A DNA stretch of 64,000 nt. It comes from JAXGXQ01 sp040772685. GTDB taxonomy: Bacteria; Bacillota; Clostridia; Saccharofermentanales; UBA5734. The number at the start of each line of letters is the position of its first letter. Position 1 is the stretch's first letter. The stretch is from assembly GCA_040772685.1 (NCBI GenBank), contig JAXGXQ010000002.1:124001-188000 (forward strand), read 5' to 3'. This document shows, piece by piece, positions 25,331 through 35,777 of this stretch. The notes beneath the pieces are model-generated. The model ran no database searches, was not told the origin of the DNA, and saw nothing but the letters and a program-made list of their open reading frames with translations. The translations under genes were made by a program, and so were the position numbers.

Positions 25331-26364
25331 GCGTAGCCGTTAAGAATCAGCTGCTCCATTGCCCAGGCGCTGGCCATTCCAACGACAGCAGTACATTTTT
25401 CAGTATAGGCGCCGGCGGCGGTAAAGGCTTCGCGCTCTGCAGGATAGCGCAGAGTATAAGAGCGCCCGAAAATGCTTTCATGGATGTTTTTGCAGATAAC
25501 GGAGCCATAAGTGTCAATGAAGTTATCGTGCAGAACCTGGCTCATGGCAACAGCTTTGTCTTTCTCTGCCTGGTCACCTGTGATGTGTTCAAAGCGTCTG
25601 CCGACAAACATACCCATTCCCATGAGGCTGCCATTGTATGCACCGCATGAGCCGTCCCCACAAGAAGCGCCGCCGCCGCCCATAGCGCTGGCTGTACGGA
25701 AAACTTCAGGGCTGGCGTTGCCCGTCAGCTCAAAAAGCGCGGCCAGGACACATTGGGCGCAACCGCGGTAAACACCTTCATAAAGAAAGCCCAGCTCATA
25801 GGCCTTTTTAATTTTTTCGTAATGTTCAGGCTTTTGCAGAGTTAACCCATTCGCCTTCATGGCGGCAATTTGCTTGCGTATCAGGTGCTTGAGCTCAGGT
25901 TCAAACTTAAGCTGGAAGTGGGTGAAGAGCGACTCGTCGATAATCGAGGTTAAGTCAATATCAGTGAGGTTGCAGGTATTTACCGGGCTATTGCTGCTTT
26001 CGCCGCAGGGTGTTTCAGCCGAATCGAGCAGCACTAAAGCAGTTGCCGTAGCTAAATAATAGGGGTAGACGCCTGCCCGTTTGGCAGCAATAGATGCGGC
26101 GATCAGATTAGCTAGCACTGATTCGTGAGCGACAGTTATTGCTGCGACTGTTTCAGCCACCGCTGAATTTTCACTTACTTTGGTTGCCACATCAGCCAAC
26201 TCCCGGTTCAGGCCGGAGGTAAGCTGCGCGATTGCAGTGGAACCTTCCGAGGAAGCGGCGGTGGCACCGTCTGCAGTACTGTTAGCAAAATTGATTTCCG
26301 AAAAAAGACTAATGGCAATATTCTGCACTTCAGGGATTATTTTCTTTACATCCGATATGTTCAT
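25327..26364 (-). CDS. protein with C-terminal CGAxxG/C_GCAxxG_C_C-type cysteine domain
   Basis: The C-terminal part (about residues 190-300) has the cysteine pattern of the C_GCAxxG_C_C family: GCAQC (202, 205), a Gly-rich GGGGASCGDGSCGAYNGS (235, 240) and a later Cys291. Such domains are thought to bind a metal or cluster; no function is established. The N-terminal 150 residues are an Ala/Ser-rich helical region that I cannot assign. The 345-residue length is much longer than the usual domain alone (about 120-150). The ATG at 26364 follows GGAGGCC. It stands alone, convergent with the polymerase gene. Confidence 0.65.
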   Translation of the reverse strand: MNISDVKKIIPEVQNIAISLFSEINFANSTADGATAASSEGSTAIAQLTSGLNRELADVATKVSENSAVAETVAAITVAHESVLANLIAASIAAKRAGVYPYYLATATALVLLDSAETPCGESSNSPVNTCNLTDIDLTSIIDESLFTHFQLKFEPELKHLIRKQIAAMKANGLTLQKPEHYEKIKKAYELGFLYEGVYRGCAQCVLAALFELTGNASPEVFRTASAMGGGGASCGDGSCGAYNGSLMGMGMFVGRRFEHITGDQAEKDKAVAMSQVLHDNFIDTYGSVICKNIHESIFGRSYTLRYPAEREAFTAAGAYTEKCTAVVGMASAWAMEQLILNGYA

Positions 26365-26520
26365 AAGGCCTCCAGTTGCCGCAAAGGGGGACAGTAAGTG
26401 TCCTGATTTATGTGTTGGTTACATTATAGTATAGTCATTCAATACCATAAATCTGAATGAAACAAAACTGGAAATGAAAAAAATTGCAAAAGGATGTAGA
26501 TACTGTACACAATTAACAAC

Positions 26521-26544
26521 TTAAGTATAATATTGTTTAAGTAT
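26521..26544 (+). promoter_or_regulatory. possible promoter of the alcohol dehydrogenase gene
   Basis: A perfect -10 TATAAT lies at 26526-26531, 45 bases before the ATG at 26577, but no good -35 lies at the right distance. It overlaps a direct repeat of TTAAGTAT (26521-26528 and 26537-26544, 16 bases apart), which could be an activator or repressor site. Confidence 0.4.
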
Positions 26545-26576
26545 TTGTGATACCAGCAACGAAAAAGGAGCGGTTT

Positions 26577-27602
26577 ATGAAAGCGCTTGTTAAATTTGAA
26601 AGAGGCAGCGGGATGGCTAGCCTGGAAATCAGGGAAATACCAAAGCCAGTGCCAAAGGACGATGAACTGCTTGTGCGCATAATGGCTGCTGGCATCTGCG
26701 GTACAGATATTCATATTATGCATGACGAGTATCAGTGCAACCCGCCTGTGACACTTGGCCATGAATATACCGGCATAGTTGAATCAATGGGCAAAGACGT
26801 CACAGGCTTTGCTGAAGGCGATCAGGTTGTCTCCTTAACCGCAGCTGTCACTTGCGGCACTTGTCGTTATTGCCGGCAAAACTTGCTGATGCTGTGTGAA
26901 TCGCGGAAATCAATCGGCAGTGGTGTTGACGGTGCGATGGCTGAATACATGGTCATTCCGGCCAGGTTGGCCTTTAAAGTGCCGGAAAAATATCGTGGCT
27001 CACTTTCAATCGCTGTTGCTGAACCACTCGCTTGTTGTGTGCGCGCTGCTGTTGAATTTTCCAAAGTAAAGCTTGGCGATACGGTTCTGATTTCCGGTCC
27101 TGGAATAATGGGTCAGTTGATTTTGCAGCTTACTAAAGCAATGGGTGCCCGGGTGATTATGTCTGGCACAGCGATTGACCAGGACCGCCTGAAGCTGGCG
27201 CTGGAAATGGGTGCTGACGCTGTTGTTTCCGAACCAGCTGAATTGCTTGAGGCTGTGCATGCGCTCGTTCCCGATGGGGTGGATGTCGCCTTTGAGTGTG
27301 CCGGTGCCGCTGCTTCGCTGGACGCCTGTATCAAAGCGTTGCGCAAAGGCGGCAACCTTTCGCAGGTTGGCTTGTTCGGCAAGCCGATAACAGTGGATTT
27401 CGAAGCAATTCTTTACAAGGAACTGGTACATACTGCCAGCTTTGCCCAGGAAAGAACTTCTTGGGAAATCATGCTGAATATTTTGGAACAGGGCAAACTG
27501 AATCTGGAACCATATGTAAGTGTTTGGCCTCTGGAAGACTGGCAAAAGGGTTTTGAACAGTTCCAACGAAAAGAAGGCTATAAAATTTTACTGACACCTT
27601 AA
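26577..27602 (+). CDS. zinc-dependent alcohol/polyol dehydrogenase (MDR family)
   Basis: This NAD(P)-dependent enzyme of the medium-chain dehydrogenase family oxidises an alcohol or polyol. Catalytic zinc ligands are Cys41 (AAGICGTDIHI) and His62-Glu63 (GHEYTG); structural zinc ligands are Cys93, 96, 99 and 107. The Rossmann motif is ISGPGIMGQL. The start at 26577 is supported by AAAAAGGAG. At 341 residues it resembles sorbitol/threonine/galactitol-type dehydrogenases. Downstream are an SDR on the same strand and an IolB-like isomerase convergent to it, pointing to sugar alcohol or sugar acid use. Confidence 0.88.
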   Translation: MKALVKFERGSGMASLEIREIPKPVPKDDELLVRIMAAGICGTDIHIMHDEYQCNPPVTLGHEYTGIVESMGKDVTGFAEGDQVVSLTAAVTCGTCRYCRQNLLMLCESRKSIGSGVDGAMAEYMVIPARLAFKVPEKYRGSLSIAVAEPLACCVRAAVEFSKVKLGDTVLISGPGIMGQLILQLTKAMGARVIMSGTAIDQDRLKLALEMGADAVVSEPAELLEAVHALVPDGVDVAFECAGAAASLDACIKALRKGGNLSQVGLFGKPITVDFEAILYKELVHTASFAQERTSWEIMLNILEQGKLNLEPYVSVWPLEDWQKGFEQFQRKEGYKILLTP

Positions 27603-27649
27603 ACAGCAAACGAAAATGGCGTGATAGCCAGGAGGCGAAAGGAGAAAAA

Positions 27650-28506
27650 ATGCCACAAACACATAAAGTCGAACAAATTCCCGATCTCCAAAGCATGAAA
27701 TCCCTCTTTACACTGGAAGGCAAGGTTGCTCTGGTTACAGGCGCTTCCGGCGGTATTGGCCGTTCAACGGCAGCTGGTTTTGCTGAGCTCGGTGCCAGGG
27801 TTATGCTGATGGATCTGCCCCGTCAGGAAGAAAACCTAAAACAGTACTGCCAGGAAATCCGCGAGCGTTATGGCTCTGAAGCAGATTATGTGCTTGGTGA
27901 TGTCAGCGATGAAGACTCAGTAAATGCTTTTGTTGCTCAAACGATCGAACGTTTTGGCAGCATAGATGTGCTGCACAATAACGCTGGAATTTCAATGGGG
28001 GCACTGCTAAAATTGAGACTATGCCTCTCGATAAATGGCAACGAGAAATAGATATAAACCTTACGGGTATATTTATTGTAGGCCGTGCTGTTGCCAATGT
28101 TATGAAAGCTCAAGGCCGTGGCGGCAGCATTATCAACACTGCTTCCATGTCCGGCCGCATTGTTAACACCGAGGCAGCTTATTGCAGTTCGAAAGCCGCA
28201 ATTATCCATCTCACTGCCTGCATGGCGATTGAGTACATTAAAGACAATATCCGTGTCAACAGTATCAGCTTTGGTGGCATGCTTTCCGGGTTACACGAAA
28301 CTTTCTGTAAAACACCTGAAACGCTGGCAGCACGTTATGCCACCCTTGATAAAAATACACCAATCGGCCGTCTTGGCACACTTTCGGAAACTGTTGGACC
28401 AGTGCTTTTTCTGGCCACAGATCTCTCAAGCTATATGACTGGTGCCGACCTGTTGGTGGATGGTGCTTACGCGGTTGAGCGCAATACTAAGAATATCGCG
28501 GATTGA
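27650..28506 (+). pseudogene. SDR-family oxidoreductase (gluconate 5-dehydrogenase-like), single frameshift
   Basis: The cofactor motif TGASGGIG (about residues 26-33), NNAG and the active-site YCSSK motif are all present, as is the C-terminal VDGAYAVE. The 5' part (27650 to about 28001) and the 3' part (about 28001-28506) are in different frames. Adding one G to the GGGGG run at 27997-28001 joins them, giving NNAGISMGGTAKIETMPLDK, typical for the family. The full product would be about 285 residues. A homopolymer sequence error is the simplest explanation, but a true mutation cannot be excluded. It follows the zinc dehydrogenase by 47 bases with an AAAGGAG site and ends at a strong terminator. 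Confidence 0.82.
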
Positions 28507-28597
28507 TAGAATTTATATAGCAAAACCAAAAGCTTAAGAGCTAATATTAGAGCTAAAGGCTGAAGCGCTTTACTTGAACAAGGGCCAAAGAACTTAA

Positions 28598-28640
28598 AAA
28601 AGGGCCAAGGGAAACAGCTTGTTCCTCTTGGCCCTTTTCG
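28598..28640. terminator. bidirectional intrinsic terminator
   Basis: AAAAGGGCCAAG (28598-28609) pairs perfectly with CTTGGCCCTTTT (28627-28638), with a further GGAAAC/GTTCC inner stem. Because the arms carry A and T runs, it can act for both the SDR gene (plus) and the IolB-like gene (minus). Confidence 0.9.
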
Positions 28641-28662
28641 CTACCAGAGCTTTACTTCTCTA

Positions 28663-29469
28663 TTATTTACCCTCATATTTCCAGGTTTTGGCATCGGGTT
28701 CCATCATCCAGGTATGCTCGGGCAAGACTGTGCGAGCGTTATCCCAGGGATTCCCGGGCAAGTGAGCAATACTCCAGACTGTCAACATCGCATAGCCGGG
28801 TGCCACTGTCATAGGGTGCTGCTTATTGCCTTCCAGCAAAGCATAGCTGTCATTACACAGCTTAACCGGTTCCTCGCCGATCAAACCCAAGCCAAAACCC
28901 TGGGGCTTATCAAATTTGTAGTAATATAGCTCAGGCTGCTCATGAGCATGGGGCGGGAAGGCGGACCATCTGCCGGGTGCACTTACAACTGTGCCCACTA
29001 CCAGGTTGGAATATGGGGCAGATTGGTAATCAAATATGGTGTAGACATAACGCAGCATTGTGCCCTCAAGTACATCTTTGCCATTTTCCCACACAGGAAT
29101 ATCAGCCGGTTTATACAGCTTGGGGCTGAAATCCTTGTCGTTAAGAGCCATTAGTACATACACTTCGCTGTCTTGATTGGCCTTAACTGTTACTTCTGTG
29201 TTGCGGGGCAGATGCAAGCAATAAATTTCGCCGTCGAGGAACGAGTTGCGAACTGCTTTTTCCTGCTTTCCTGCATAGATGAAATCTATATCTCCAGTCT
29301 GCAGTAACAAGACAATTTCTTTGTCTGCTTCTTTGAAAGAGTAGCTTGTGCCGGCAGCCAGCATCAATACGCCAGCGTCCTGCAGCATGGCTTTACCATT
29401 GCCATTCATGTCAATGTCCTGATTAAAGCCTTGCTGATAACCATTCGAATACACCATCATTTTATTCAA
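28663..29469 (-). CDS. IolB-like isomerase (5-deoxy-glucuronate isomerase family)
   Basis: IolB converts 5-deoxy-D-glucuronate to 5-deoxy-5-dehydrogluconate in inositol breakdown. The bicupin pattern is present: metal ligands in PPHAHEQPELYYYKF (His174, His176, Glu180) and NKQHPMTVAPGY (His218), with the family motif KPQGFG. The 268-residue length is close to IolB. No other iol genes (iolC, iolD, iolE, iolG) are in the window, so the substrate may be another sugar acid. It lies 26 bases downstream of the racemase gene on the same strand. Confidence 0.75.
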   Translation of the reverse strand: MNKMMVYSNGYQQGFNQDIDMNGNGKAMLQDAGVLMLAAGTSYSFKEADKEIVLLLQTGDIDFIYAGKQEKAVRNSFLDGEIYCLHLPRNTEVTVKANQDSEVYVLMALNDKDFSPKLYKPADIPVWENGKDVLEGTMLRYVYTIFDYQSAPYSNLVVGTVVSAPGRWSAFPPHAHEQPELYYYKFDKPQGFGLGLIGEEPVKLCNDSYALLEGNKQHPMTVAPGYAMLTVWSIAHLPGNPWDNARTVLPEHTWMMEPDAKTWKYEGK

Positions 29470-29495
29470 TCCTCCAAATAATTAATTATGATTTA

Positions 29496-30184
29496 TTAAG
29501 CCAATGCGTAATCGACAATTGCCCTGGAATGTATTTCGGTTGTATCAAACAATTCAATATCCAAGTCACTTTGCTTGAGTAGCAGCGGTAGTTCTGTACA
29601 ACCTAAAACAACCCCGGCAAAACCACTTACTCGCAACTTGTCGATTATCTCCAGCAAGAGTTGTTTGCTCTCCGGATTCAGTACTCCCCGAACCAGTTCG
29701 CGGTAAATTATATCGTGAATAATTTGTCGCTCTGGCTCTTCAGGTATGATAACGTTAATCCTATTTTCTTTCAATTTTTCCGTGTAGAAGGTGCCTTCCA
29801 TGGTAAACTTTGTCCCCAAGAGCAACACCTTGTCAACATTTCGCCTGATTGCTTCAGCTGCAGTTGCGTCAGCTATATGGACTAACTTCAAACCAGTACT
29901 TTTTCAATCTGCGGTGCCATCAGATGCATTGTGTTAGTGCAAATAGCAAGGAATTCGGCGCCGGCGAGCTTCAAATTATTCGCTTCTGCAATTAACAGCT
30001 CTGTAAGTTCCTGCCACTTTCCAGCATGTTGCAACTCTTCGATCACCTGAAAATCAAAAGAATATAACAGACAGTCGGCAGAATGGGCTTTACCCAGCCT
30101 GGTGTTCACAAGCTGGTTGATGATGCGGTAATATTCCACCGATGATTCCCAGCTCAAACCACCTAAAAGTCCAATTTTCTTCAC
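29496..30184 (-). pseudogene. aspartate/glutamate racemase family protein, single frameshift
   Basis: Cofactor-independent racemases of this family use two cysteines. Both are present: Cys82 in ICTNTMH in the N-terminal half and the Cys of VVLGCTELP in the C-terminal half. The start MKKIGLLGGLSWESS and the length of about 230 residues fit the YgeA/RacX group. The first half ends at a stop at 29888, and the second continues in another frame from about 29892. Adding one base near GTACTGGTTTG (about 29888-29898) restores a continuous VLGLKLVHIADATA. Sequence error or recent decay is possible. Confidence 0.82.
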
Positions 30185-30282
30185 TGCTTTACCTTTTTTG
30201 TCAGCTCTAGTCAGCCTTTGCCAGGCTGCCTGCTTCTATATCACCGCCACCGTTGCAAGGTGCTGTTTATTTTCCGTATTTT

Positions 30283-33200
30283 TCACTTAACTCTCAGTCT
30301 GTAGGCGGGATCATAGGGCGAATTGATTTTGATTGCGAAGGAGCTTCTGTCCTTAATGTCCTGATCGGTTATATAGTGAACATCCAAAAGCCCGTTGGTT
30401 TCATAACCGGTTTTCAAGTAGTTCATCTCGGAAAGGGCAAGACTCCAGCCGCGCAGCCAGGCATCAAGCTCTTCTTGCTGTTCTTCTGTGGCATCCAGAT
30501 GAATCAGCAAATCAATGTCGCTGCAAAGTTTTGCTGTGCCAGTGCAGGTGCTGCCGATCAGATAAACACCTTTGACGTTATAAGCATCCATATCTAGCTT
30601 CTGGGCAATTTTCTCTGCCATATAAAAACGCCACTGCCAACCATCAGCCGAAGTTTCCGGTTCCATAGCAAAGCTGGCCGCTGTTTCAGCGCCGGCTGCT
30701 TCATCTGTAGGTTTATCAAGGAAAGCCATGGCATTTTCCAGATCCGCATTCATAAGTACAAACAGGTTCTTGCCGTTGAATTCCTCTTCTACCTGAATCA
30801 CTTTAATCACATGAGCAAGGTCGGCATAGTCGGGCAAAATATTCGACAACGAATTTTTGCTGTTATTAAAGAAGGATCTCTTGAAAACAACATTAGGGTC
30901 ATCGGGGTACAAAGGCAGATACTTAATATTTTCTTCCACCAGATCCTGGAAAAAGTGTGTGCCAAAGGAAAGTTCCGGCTGGATGCCTTGATTCTTTGGA
31001 GGCGACTTCGATCAGCATGGCTGTATTGTTAATGTCCGAGTAAGTTACGGGTACGCCGAGTTTGATATCACCGCGACTGCCCCAGCCCCGGCCCCAACAA
31101 AATAAAGCTGCGCCTTGGCAACGTACGGTTTAGCTCACTTACCGCATAGCTGACCCGGAGATAATCCTCGTGTTTGCTAAGTTTGACATACTCTTCAGGA
31201 TCAACGTACACAACTGTCTTGATACCGGTTACTTTGCCGTTGGAAACATATTTCCTGGCAGTGAAAATTGTGTCGCTGTGGGGAATATCCGCGGGTAAGG
31301 CTACAGGCGCATTATCGAGATTCCTGCTTTGCGGTCGGCATTGCAACAAATAAAGACTCTCACCATCGCTGGCGAACTCAATGTCCACAGGGTAACCCAG
31401 GTTTTCACGGAGCACATCCAAAACCGCTTTGATTTTGGCTAAAAACTGTGTGTTTCTGAAAAGGCCTTCAAAAGTCACCACGAATTCGTCTTTATTGAAA
31501 TTGGCAGTGTAAATATTTGTATCTTTAATTAATTCATCCTTGAAAGTTGAAGCCACCTGGTTGATTTTGGTGATGGAGTTGCCTTGCTCTTTTATCAACT
31601 GGCGGATCGGCATACTGCTAAACTGCCGTTTCTCCAGATCAATCAAATCGATCATTTGCGGTGAGTATTTTTTTATTTCATCAGGCGTCTGATTTACCCG
31701 CAGCCCTGGCTGACCAGGTGAGATCAGGGTGGGAAAGTCATCACCGACGCGATCGACAGCCCTGGTGCCCAGGCCCATAACCAAACGCAGCAATCCATCT
31801 TCGCGGCGAATACGTGGTGACCAGCGTAACTCGTTACAGCTAAACGCCATACCGGCATATAGTGGAAAGTAATACGGCCCCACCTTGCGCCCGACAACTT
31901 CTTGAATCAAGATCCCCATTTGCTCTGAGAAATCGAGCAGGTTTCTTTTCTTGCGATATTGAATGGAATCGGGGTTGTACATGGAAGCGTAAACTTCCAG
32001 GATCCCTTCGATCAGCTGCTTCTTGCGTTCGGATTTGGTGCCGGCATTCGGAATGAACAGGCTCTTGTATTTGCCTGAAAAAGAAGCATCCAGCTGATCC
32101 TCCAGCAAACTGGAAGAGCGGACAATTAATGGATTATCAGTACAGAAGTCCAAAACTTCACTCAAAGCGTGATTAATATGGGCGGGGAACCGCAGGTTCT
32201 TAAACAATTGAATGATCCGGGGATAAGTTGAGCGAATTTCCACTATATCTTTGTATTTGTGTTCATTTAATTCGTCCAGCTCATTTTCAGACAAAAGGTT
32301 GGCCAGCTCTTCGGCAGAAATATACCAGGTTCGCGGTGTTTTGATCCCCTCAAGTAATGGTTCCCTGTCTTTATTGGCCTCGATAATTTCACGGGCAATA
32401 AAAATGCCGGCGCCTTTGCCGCCAATTTTGCCAATTTCGCTGGAGGAACCGATAAATGATTCCAGCAGGTCACAAAAGCTTTCAATGCGAATATGATCCT
32501 GCGTGGTTGTAATCAAATTGTGGTTCTCGGTTAAAAAACGCCGGATCAACTCCACTTTTAACCAGCGGTTGGTCGCGGCATTAAAACCTTCGATTGTTTT
32601 TGCGTTCTCAATATATTTGCGCAGAGCGTCAATTATACTCCTGGCGTCAGTATGTTTTTTACTGACAATACGGGCGAGGTCATAGGTTTTACGCTGATAA
32701 ATCCACAAATTAATGTCTTCAAATATCTTTTGATCATCAATACAAGTGGAGGCTGCAGCGAAGAGAGTTTCGCTTAATTGCAAAACATCAATATCCGGAA
32801 GCATTTTTAAAGGCGCGTTAACTTCGCCTTTGTGAGTATGTTCTTGCCAGCCCATTTTATTGTAGATACCATGCAGCAGATCGGGGCGCATGCTGGAAAG
32901 CAACGTGATCATACGGCTGCAAACATAAAGCAGCATTTTGTTATCTGTCTTTTGCAGCAGATCCAGAATCGTCTTCCACTTGTTTTTGTAGTCCTCAGAT
33001 TCTTCGCCTATCCTATGCTGTTGAAACTCCGCGATGCGACCGGCAATAATGTTGAGCAGTCTTTTTTCTTCCGGGAGAAAAGCTTCTTCGCCAGGCGGAA
33101 AAGTGTTGGGCGGGTATCCCACTTTAATATAACCGCGTGCGCAGCGGTTCAAAATAATAGGTGTCTCGATTTCATCGCTAACCTCTGCCATCGGCTTTGA

Positions 33201-33401
33201 GCGGTAAATTTCACCGTCAAAGCCGATGGTTACAAGGCAGGAATCCATATTTTTGAAACCAACAGGAATTAAATTCGCTACTTCCTGCATTACAGCAGGG
33301 AAGGGAGTTGACGCCAAAGCTTCATCGATCAGGTAGAGGCACTCTAATTCCTTAGCGCGCTCGACCAGAATGTCTTTATCTACATTCTTATACCGCTCCA
33401 T
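30283..33401 (-). pseudogene. PEP/pyruvate-binding (PPDK N-like) protein joined to a nucleotidyltransferase domain, two frameshifts
   Basis: The large N-terminal part (33401 to about 31086) contains a PEP-synthase/PPDK-type ATP-binding region: IGGKGAGIFIAREI, VRSSSLLEDQLDASFSGKYK and LYLLQCRP. The C-terminal part (30939-30283) is a nucleotidyltransferase with the GS...DxD pattern (IGSTCTGTAKLCSDIDLL). Between them, reading in shifted frames gives WGSRGDIKLGVPVTYSDINN and NQGIQPELSFGTHFFQDL. One gene of about 1040 residues is therefore broken by indels near the C/G runs at 31080-31095 and near 30992-31001. Its enzymatic role is unknown. It lies 65 bases downstream of glutamate dehydrogenase. 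Confidence 0.78.
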
Positions 33402-33466
33402 AAACGCGATCCCCTGTTATAACTATTTGTATGCGCTGTGCCGGGTGGTCGATTTATTTTAATCAA

Positions 33467-34753
33467 TCAGACCCAACCGCGCATCTTGACAGCTTCTGCC
33501 ACCCGGCTGATAGCAATAATATAGGCGGCATCACGCATATAGAGGTTTTTCTGCTGGGCCAGGTCGTGAACGGCATGGAAAGCAGAGGTCATTTTGAATT
33601 TGAGTTTTTCCAGCACTTCTTCCAGCGGCCAGAAGTAGTTCATGTTGCACTGCACCTGCTCAAAATAGCTGCAGGTTACGCCGCCGGCATTGCAGAGGAA
33701 GTCAGGAAGCAGGTAAATGTCCGATTTTCTGATCAGCTCGTCGGCATCGGGAGTTGTCGGGCCGTTTGCCGCTTCACAGATCACCTTGACTTGCTTGCTT
33801 ATCCTGCCGAAAGCCTGAGCATTGATCTGGTTTTCCAGGGCGGCTGGCAGAATGATATCGACATCCTGTTCGATCCAGACATCACCGGGCAGGATTTCAC
33901 AGCCAAGCGCAACTGCTTTTTCTTTATCGATTGTCCCAAACTGATCTTTAATACCGGCGATTTTTTCAACGTCGATGCCATCCAGTTTACGGAAGGTGTA
34001 TGACTGCTTGTCCTTATTGTCCCAGCAGCTTATTGCAATAACCTTGCCGCCCAACTCGGCATACATTCTGGCAGCGTATTCACCAACGTTGCCGAAGCCC
34101 TGCATGCTAAGGCTGGTTTGTGCAATATCAATCCCCAGCTTTTTCAAGCCTTCGGCTAAGCAGTAGATAACACCGTACCCTGTTGCTTCACGGCGCCCGA
34201 GCGAACCGCCCATGCCAACCGGCTTTCCGGTAATCATACCGCCGAAATGGCCGCCGGTGATGGCTTCGTATTCGTCCATCATCCAAAGCATATGTTGACC
34301 ATTGGTCATAACATCCGGTGCGGGGACGTCAATATTCGGTCCCAGGTTTTTCACGATCTGGCGGACATAGCCGCGGCAGAGCTGTTCCTGCTCTGCCAGT
34401 GACATGCTGTGTGGATCGCAGATCACGCCGCCTTTACCGCCGCCCAGAGGAATGTCAACACAAGCGCATTTCCAGGTCATCCACATTGACAAAGCCCGGA
34501 TAGTATCTTCCGTTTCCTGTGGGTGGAAGCGGATGCCGCCTTTGACCGGGCCTCTGGCCGCATTATGTTGAATTCGATAAGCCTTGAAAACTTTTGTGGT
34601 GCCGTCGTCCATTTTTACAGGCACTGTAAAGTGAAATTCCATGCTGGGCTGGCGCATCAGCTCGCGAGCTGCCGGCTCCAGATTGATCATTTCGGCAGCA
34701 TTGTCAAATTGCAGCTGCGCAGTTGTGTAAGGATTGTACGCCCCGTGTTCCAT
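33467..34753 (-). CDS. gdhA: glutamate dehydrogenase (Glu/Leu/Phe/Val dehydrogenase family)
   Basis: GDH interconverts glutamate and 2-oxoglutarate plus ammonia with NAD(P). The 428-residue length marks the small hexameric class. Substrate and catalytic residues lie in GPVKGGIRFHP (Lys71) and IPLGGGKGG (Lys107), with VPAPDVMTNGQHM following. The Rossmann motif is MQGFGNVGEYAA. The C-terminal NAGGVTCSYFEQVQ is typical. Cofactor preference is not certain. The ATG at 34753 follows AAAGGAGAAAG. A 253-base region upstream separates it from a divergent gene of unknown function. Confidence 0.95.
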   Translation of the reverse strand: MEHGAYNPYTTAQLQFDNAAEMINLEPAARELMRQPSMEFHFTVPVKMDDGTTKVFKAYRIQHNAARGPVKGGIRFHPQETEDTIRALSMWMTWKCACVDIPLGGGKGGVICDPHSMSLAEQEQLCRGYVRQIVKNLGPNIDVPAPDVMTNGQHMLWMMDEYEAITGGHFGGMITGKPVGMGGSLGRREATGYGVIYCLAEGLKKLGIDIAQTSLSMQGFGNVGEYAARMYAELGGKVIAISCWDNKDKQSYTFRKLDGIDVEKIAGIKDQFGTIDKEKAVALGCEILPGDVWIEQDVDIILPAALENQINAQAFGRISKQVKVICEAANGPTTPDADELIRKSDIYLLPDFLCNAGGVTCSYFEQVQCNMNYFWPLEEVLEKLKFKMTSAFHAVHDLAQQKNLYMRDAAYIIAISRVAEAVKMRGWV

Positions 34754-35006
34754 TTTTCTTACTTTCTCCTTTAATGATTATATTTATTTTTCTAATAATA
34801 GATTTACTTAACAAAGAATTATTTTGATTATCCAAAAATTATAACAAACCTGCTGCAACAACTGCAATGAAGCTTTTGCTATATTTCATAAATCGTCAGC
34901 TTTCGATAAAGACATTTTTGTTAAATAATCATCAGCAGATGGTATTTTATGTTATCCTGAACGGGATTGAACGTTCTGTTTTTCAACAGCAAAGCGAGGT
35001 TATATT

Positions 35007-35723
35007 GTGGGATTTCTGAGCAATATATTTATACGCAAACCGAGGAATTATAATCTGAGCGCTGAGGAAGCACTGTTATTGCTGATTTACCGCGCTGAAA
35101 GGCACATTCGCGGTAACAACTTTTCCGAAAATGAGTTTATTGACTCTGTGGCAGAGTCTTTTCCTCAATGGGAAAAAGACACAATTAAAGAAAAAATCCG
35201 CTTGTCAGCCCGCCATTTGAGCGACCCGGAAATAATCCGTGCCTGCTATATAAGCGCCATGGATTTGCCAGTAAAAAGAAAAATTCCCGCTTTGCTTCAA
35301 AGATGCGCGCTGACCTTGTATGAAGTTAATGGCGCAGACATGGATACTTTGCAAAAGCACGTAGACACTATCTGCATCCCCGCTTTCAAACCCTCGCAAG
35401 CAGGCAAATATGGCGTGGCTTTCAAAGATATCCGCAATCAAATTCTAGACTTGTTGACTGCAGAGCTGGTTGAATACAGCCCGGAACTGGTATATTTTGA
35501 AGCGGCCAAAAAGTATTTATGCCTGGAAAAAGAACCTAAAGAGAATAATAAGGTTAAATTCATGCAGCGGGTGAATGAAGCTGGCAAACTGGAAAGAGTC
35601 GGCTTGACTGCCAAACACTTCGACTTTGTCCCTGTCCGCAACATAATGGTGGATCTGTGGGGTGTACCGGCAGAAAATATCTGGTCTTTAGCGACAGAAA
35701 ATGCTGAAAAATGCGGGGAATAG
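35007..35723 (+). CDS. hypothetical protein, soluble, helical
   Basis: I do not recognise this 238-residue protein. It starts at a GTG at 35007 behind GCGAGG. No signal peptide or membrane segment follows the first residues. The first half is helical with NLSAEEALLLLIYRAERHI and repeated acidic/basic helices that superficially resemble TerB-like helical domains; the C-terminal half has no recognisable motif. It is divergent from gdhA, and 54 bases upstream of the M20 amidohydrolase on the same strand. Confidence 0.6.
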   Translation: MGFLSNIFIRKPRNYNLSAEEALLLLIYRAERHIRGNNFSENEFIDSVAESFPQWEKDTIKEKIRLSARHLSDPEIIRACYISAMDLPVKRKIPALLQRCALTLYEVNGADMDTLQKHVDTICIPAFKPSQAGKYGVAFKDIRNQILDLLTAELVEYSPELVYFEAAKKYLCLEKEPKENNKVKFMQRVNEAGKLERVGLTAKHFDFVPVRNIMVDLWGVPAENIWSLATENAEKCGE

Positions 35724-35777
35724 CAGGTAAATCAACCATATATTACCCAATATTACCCAGATAAGGCGGAACTTATT

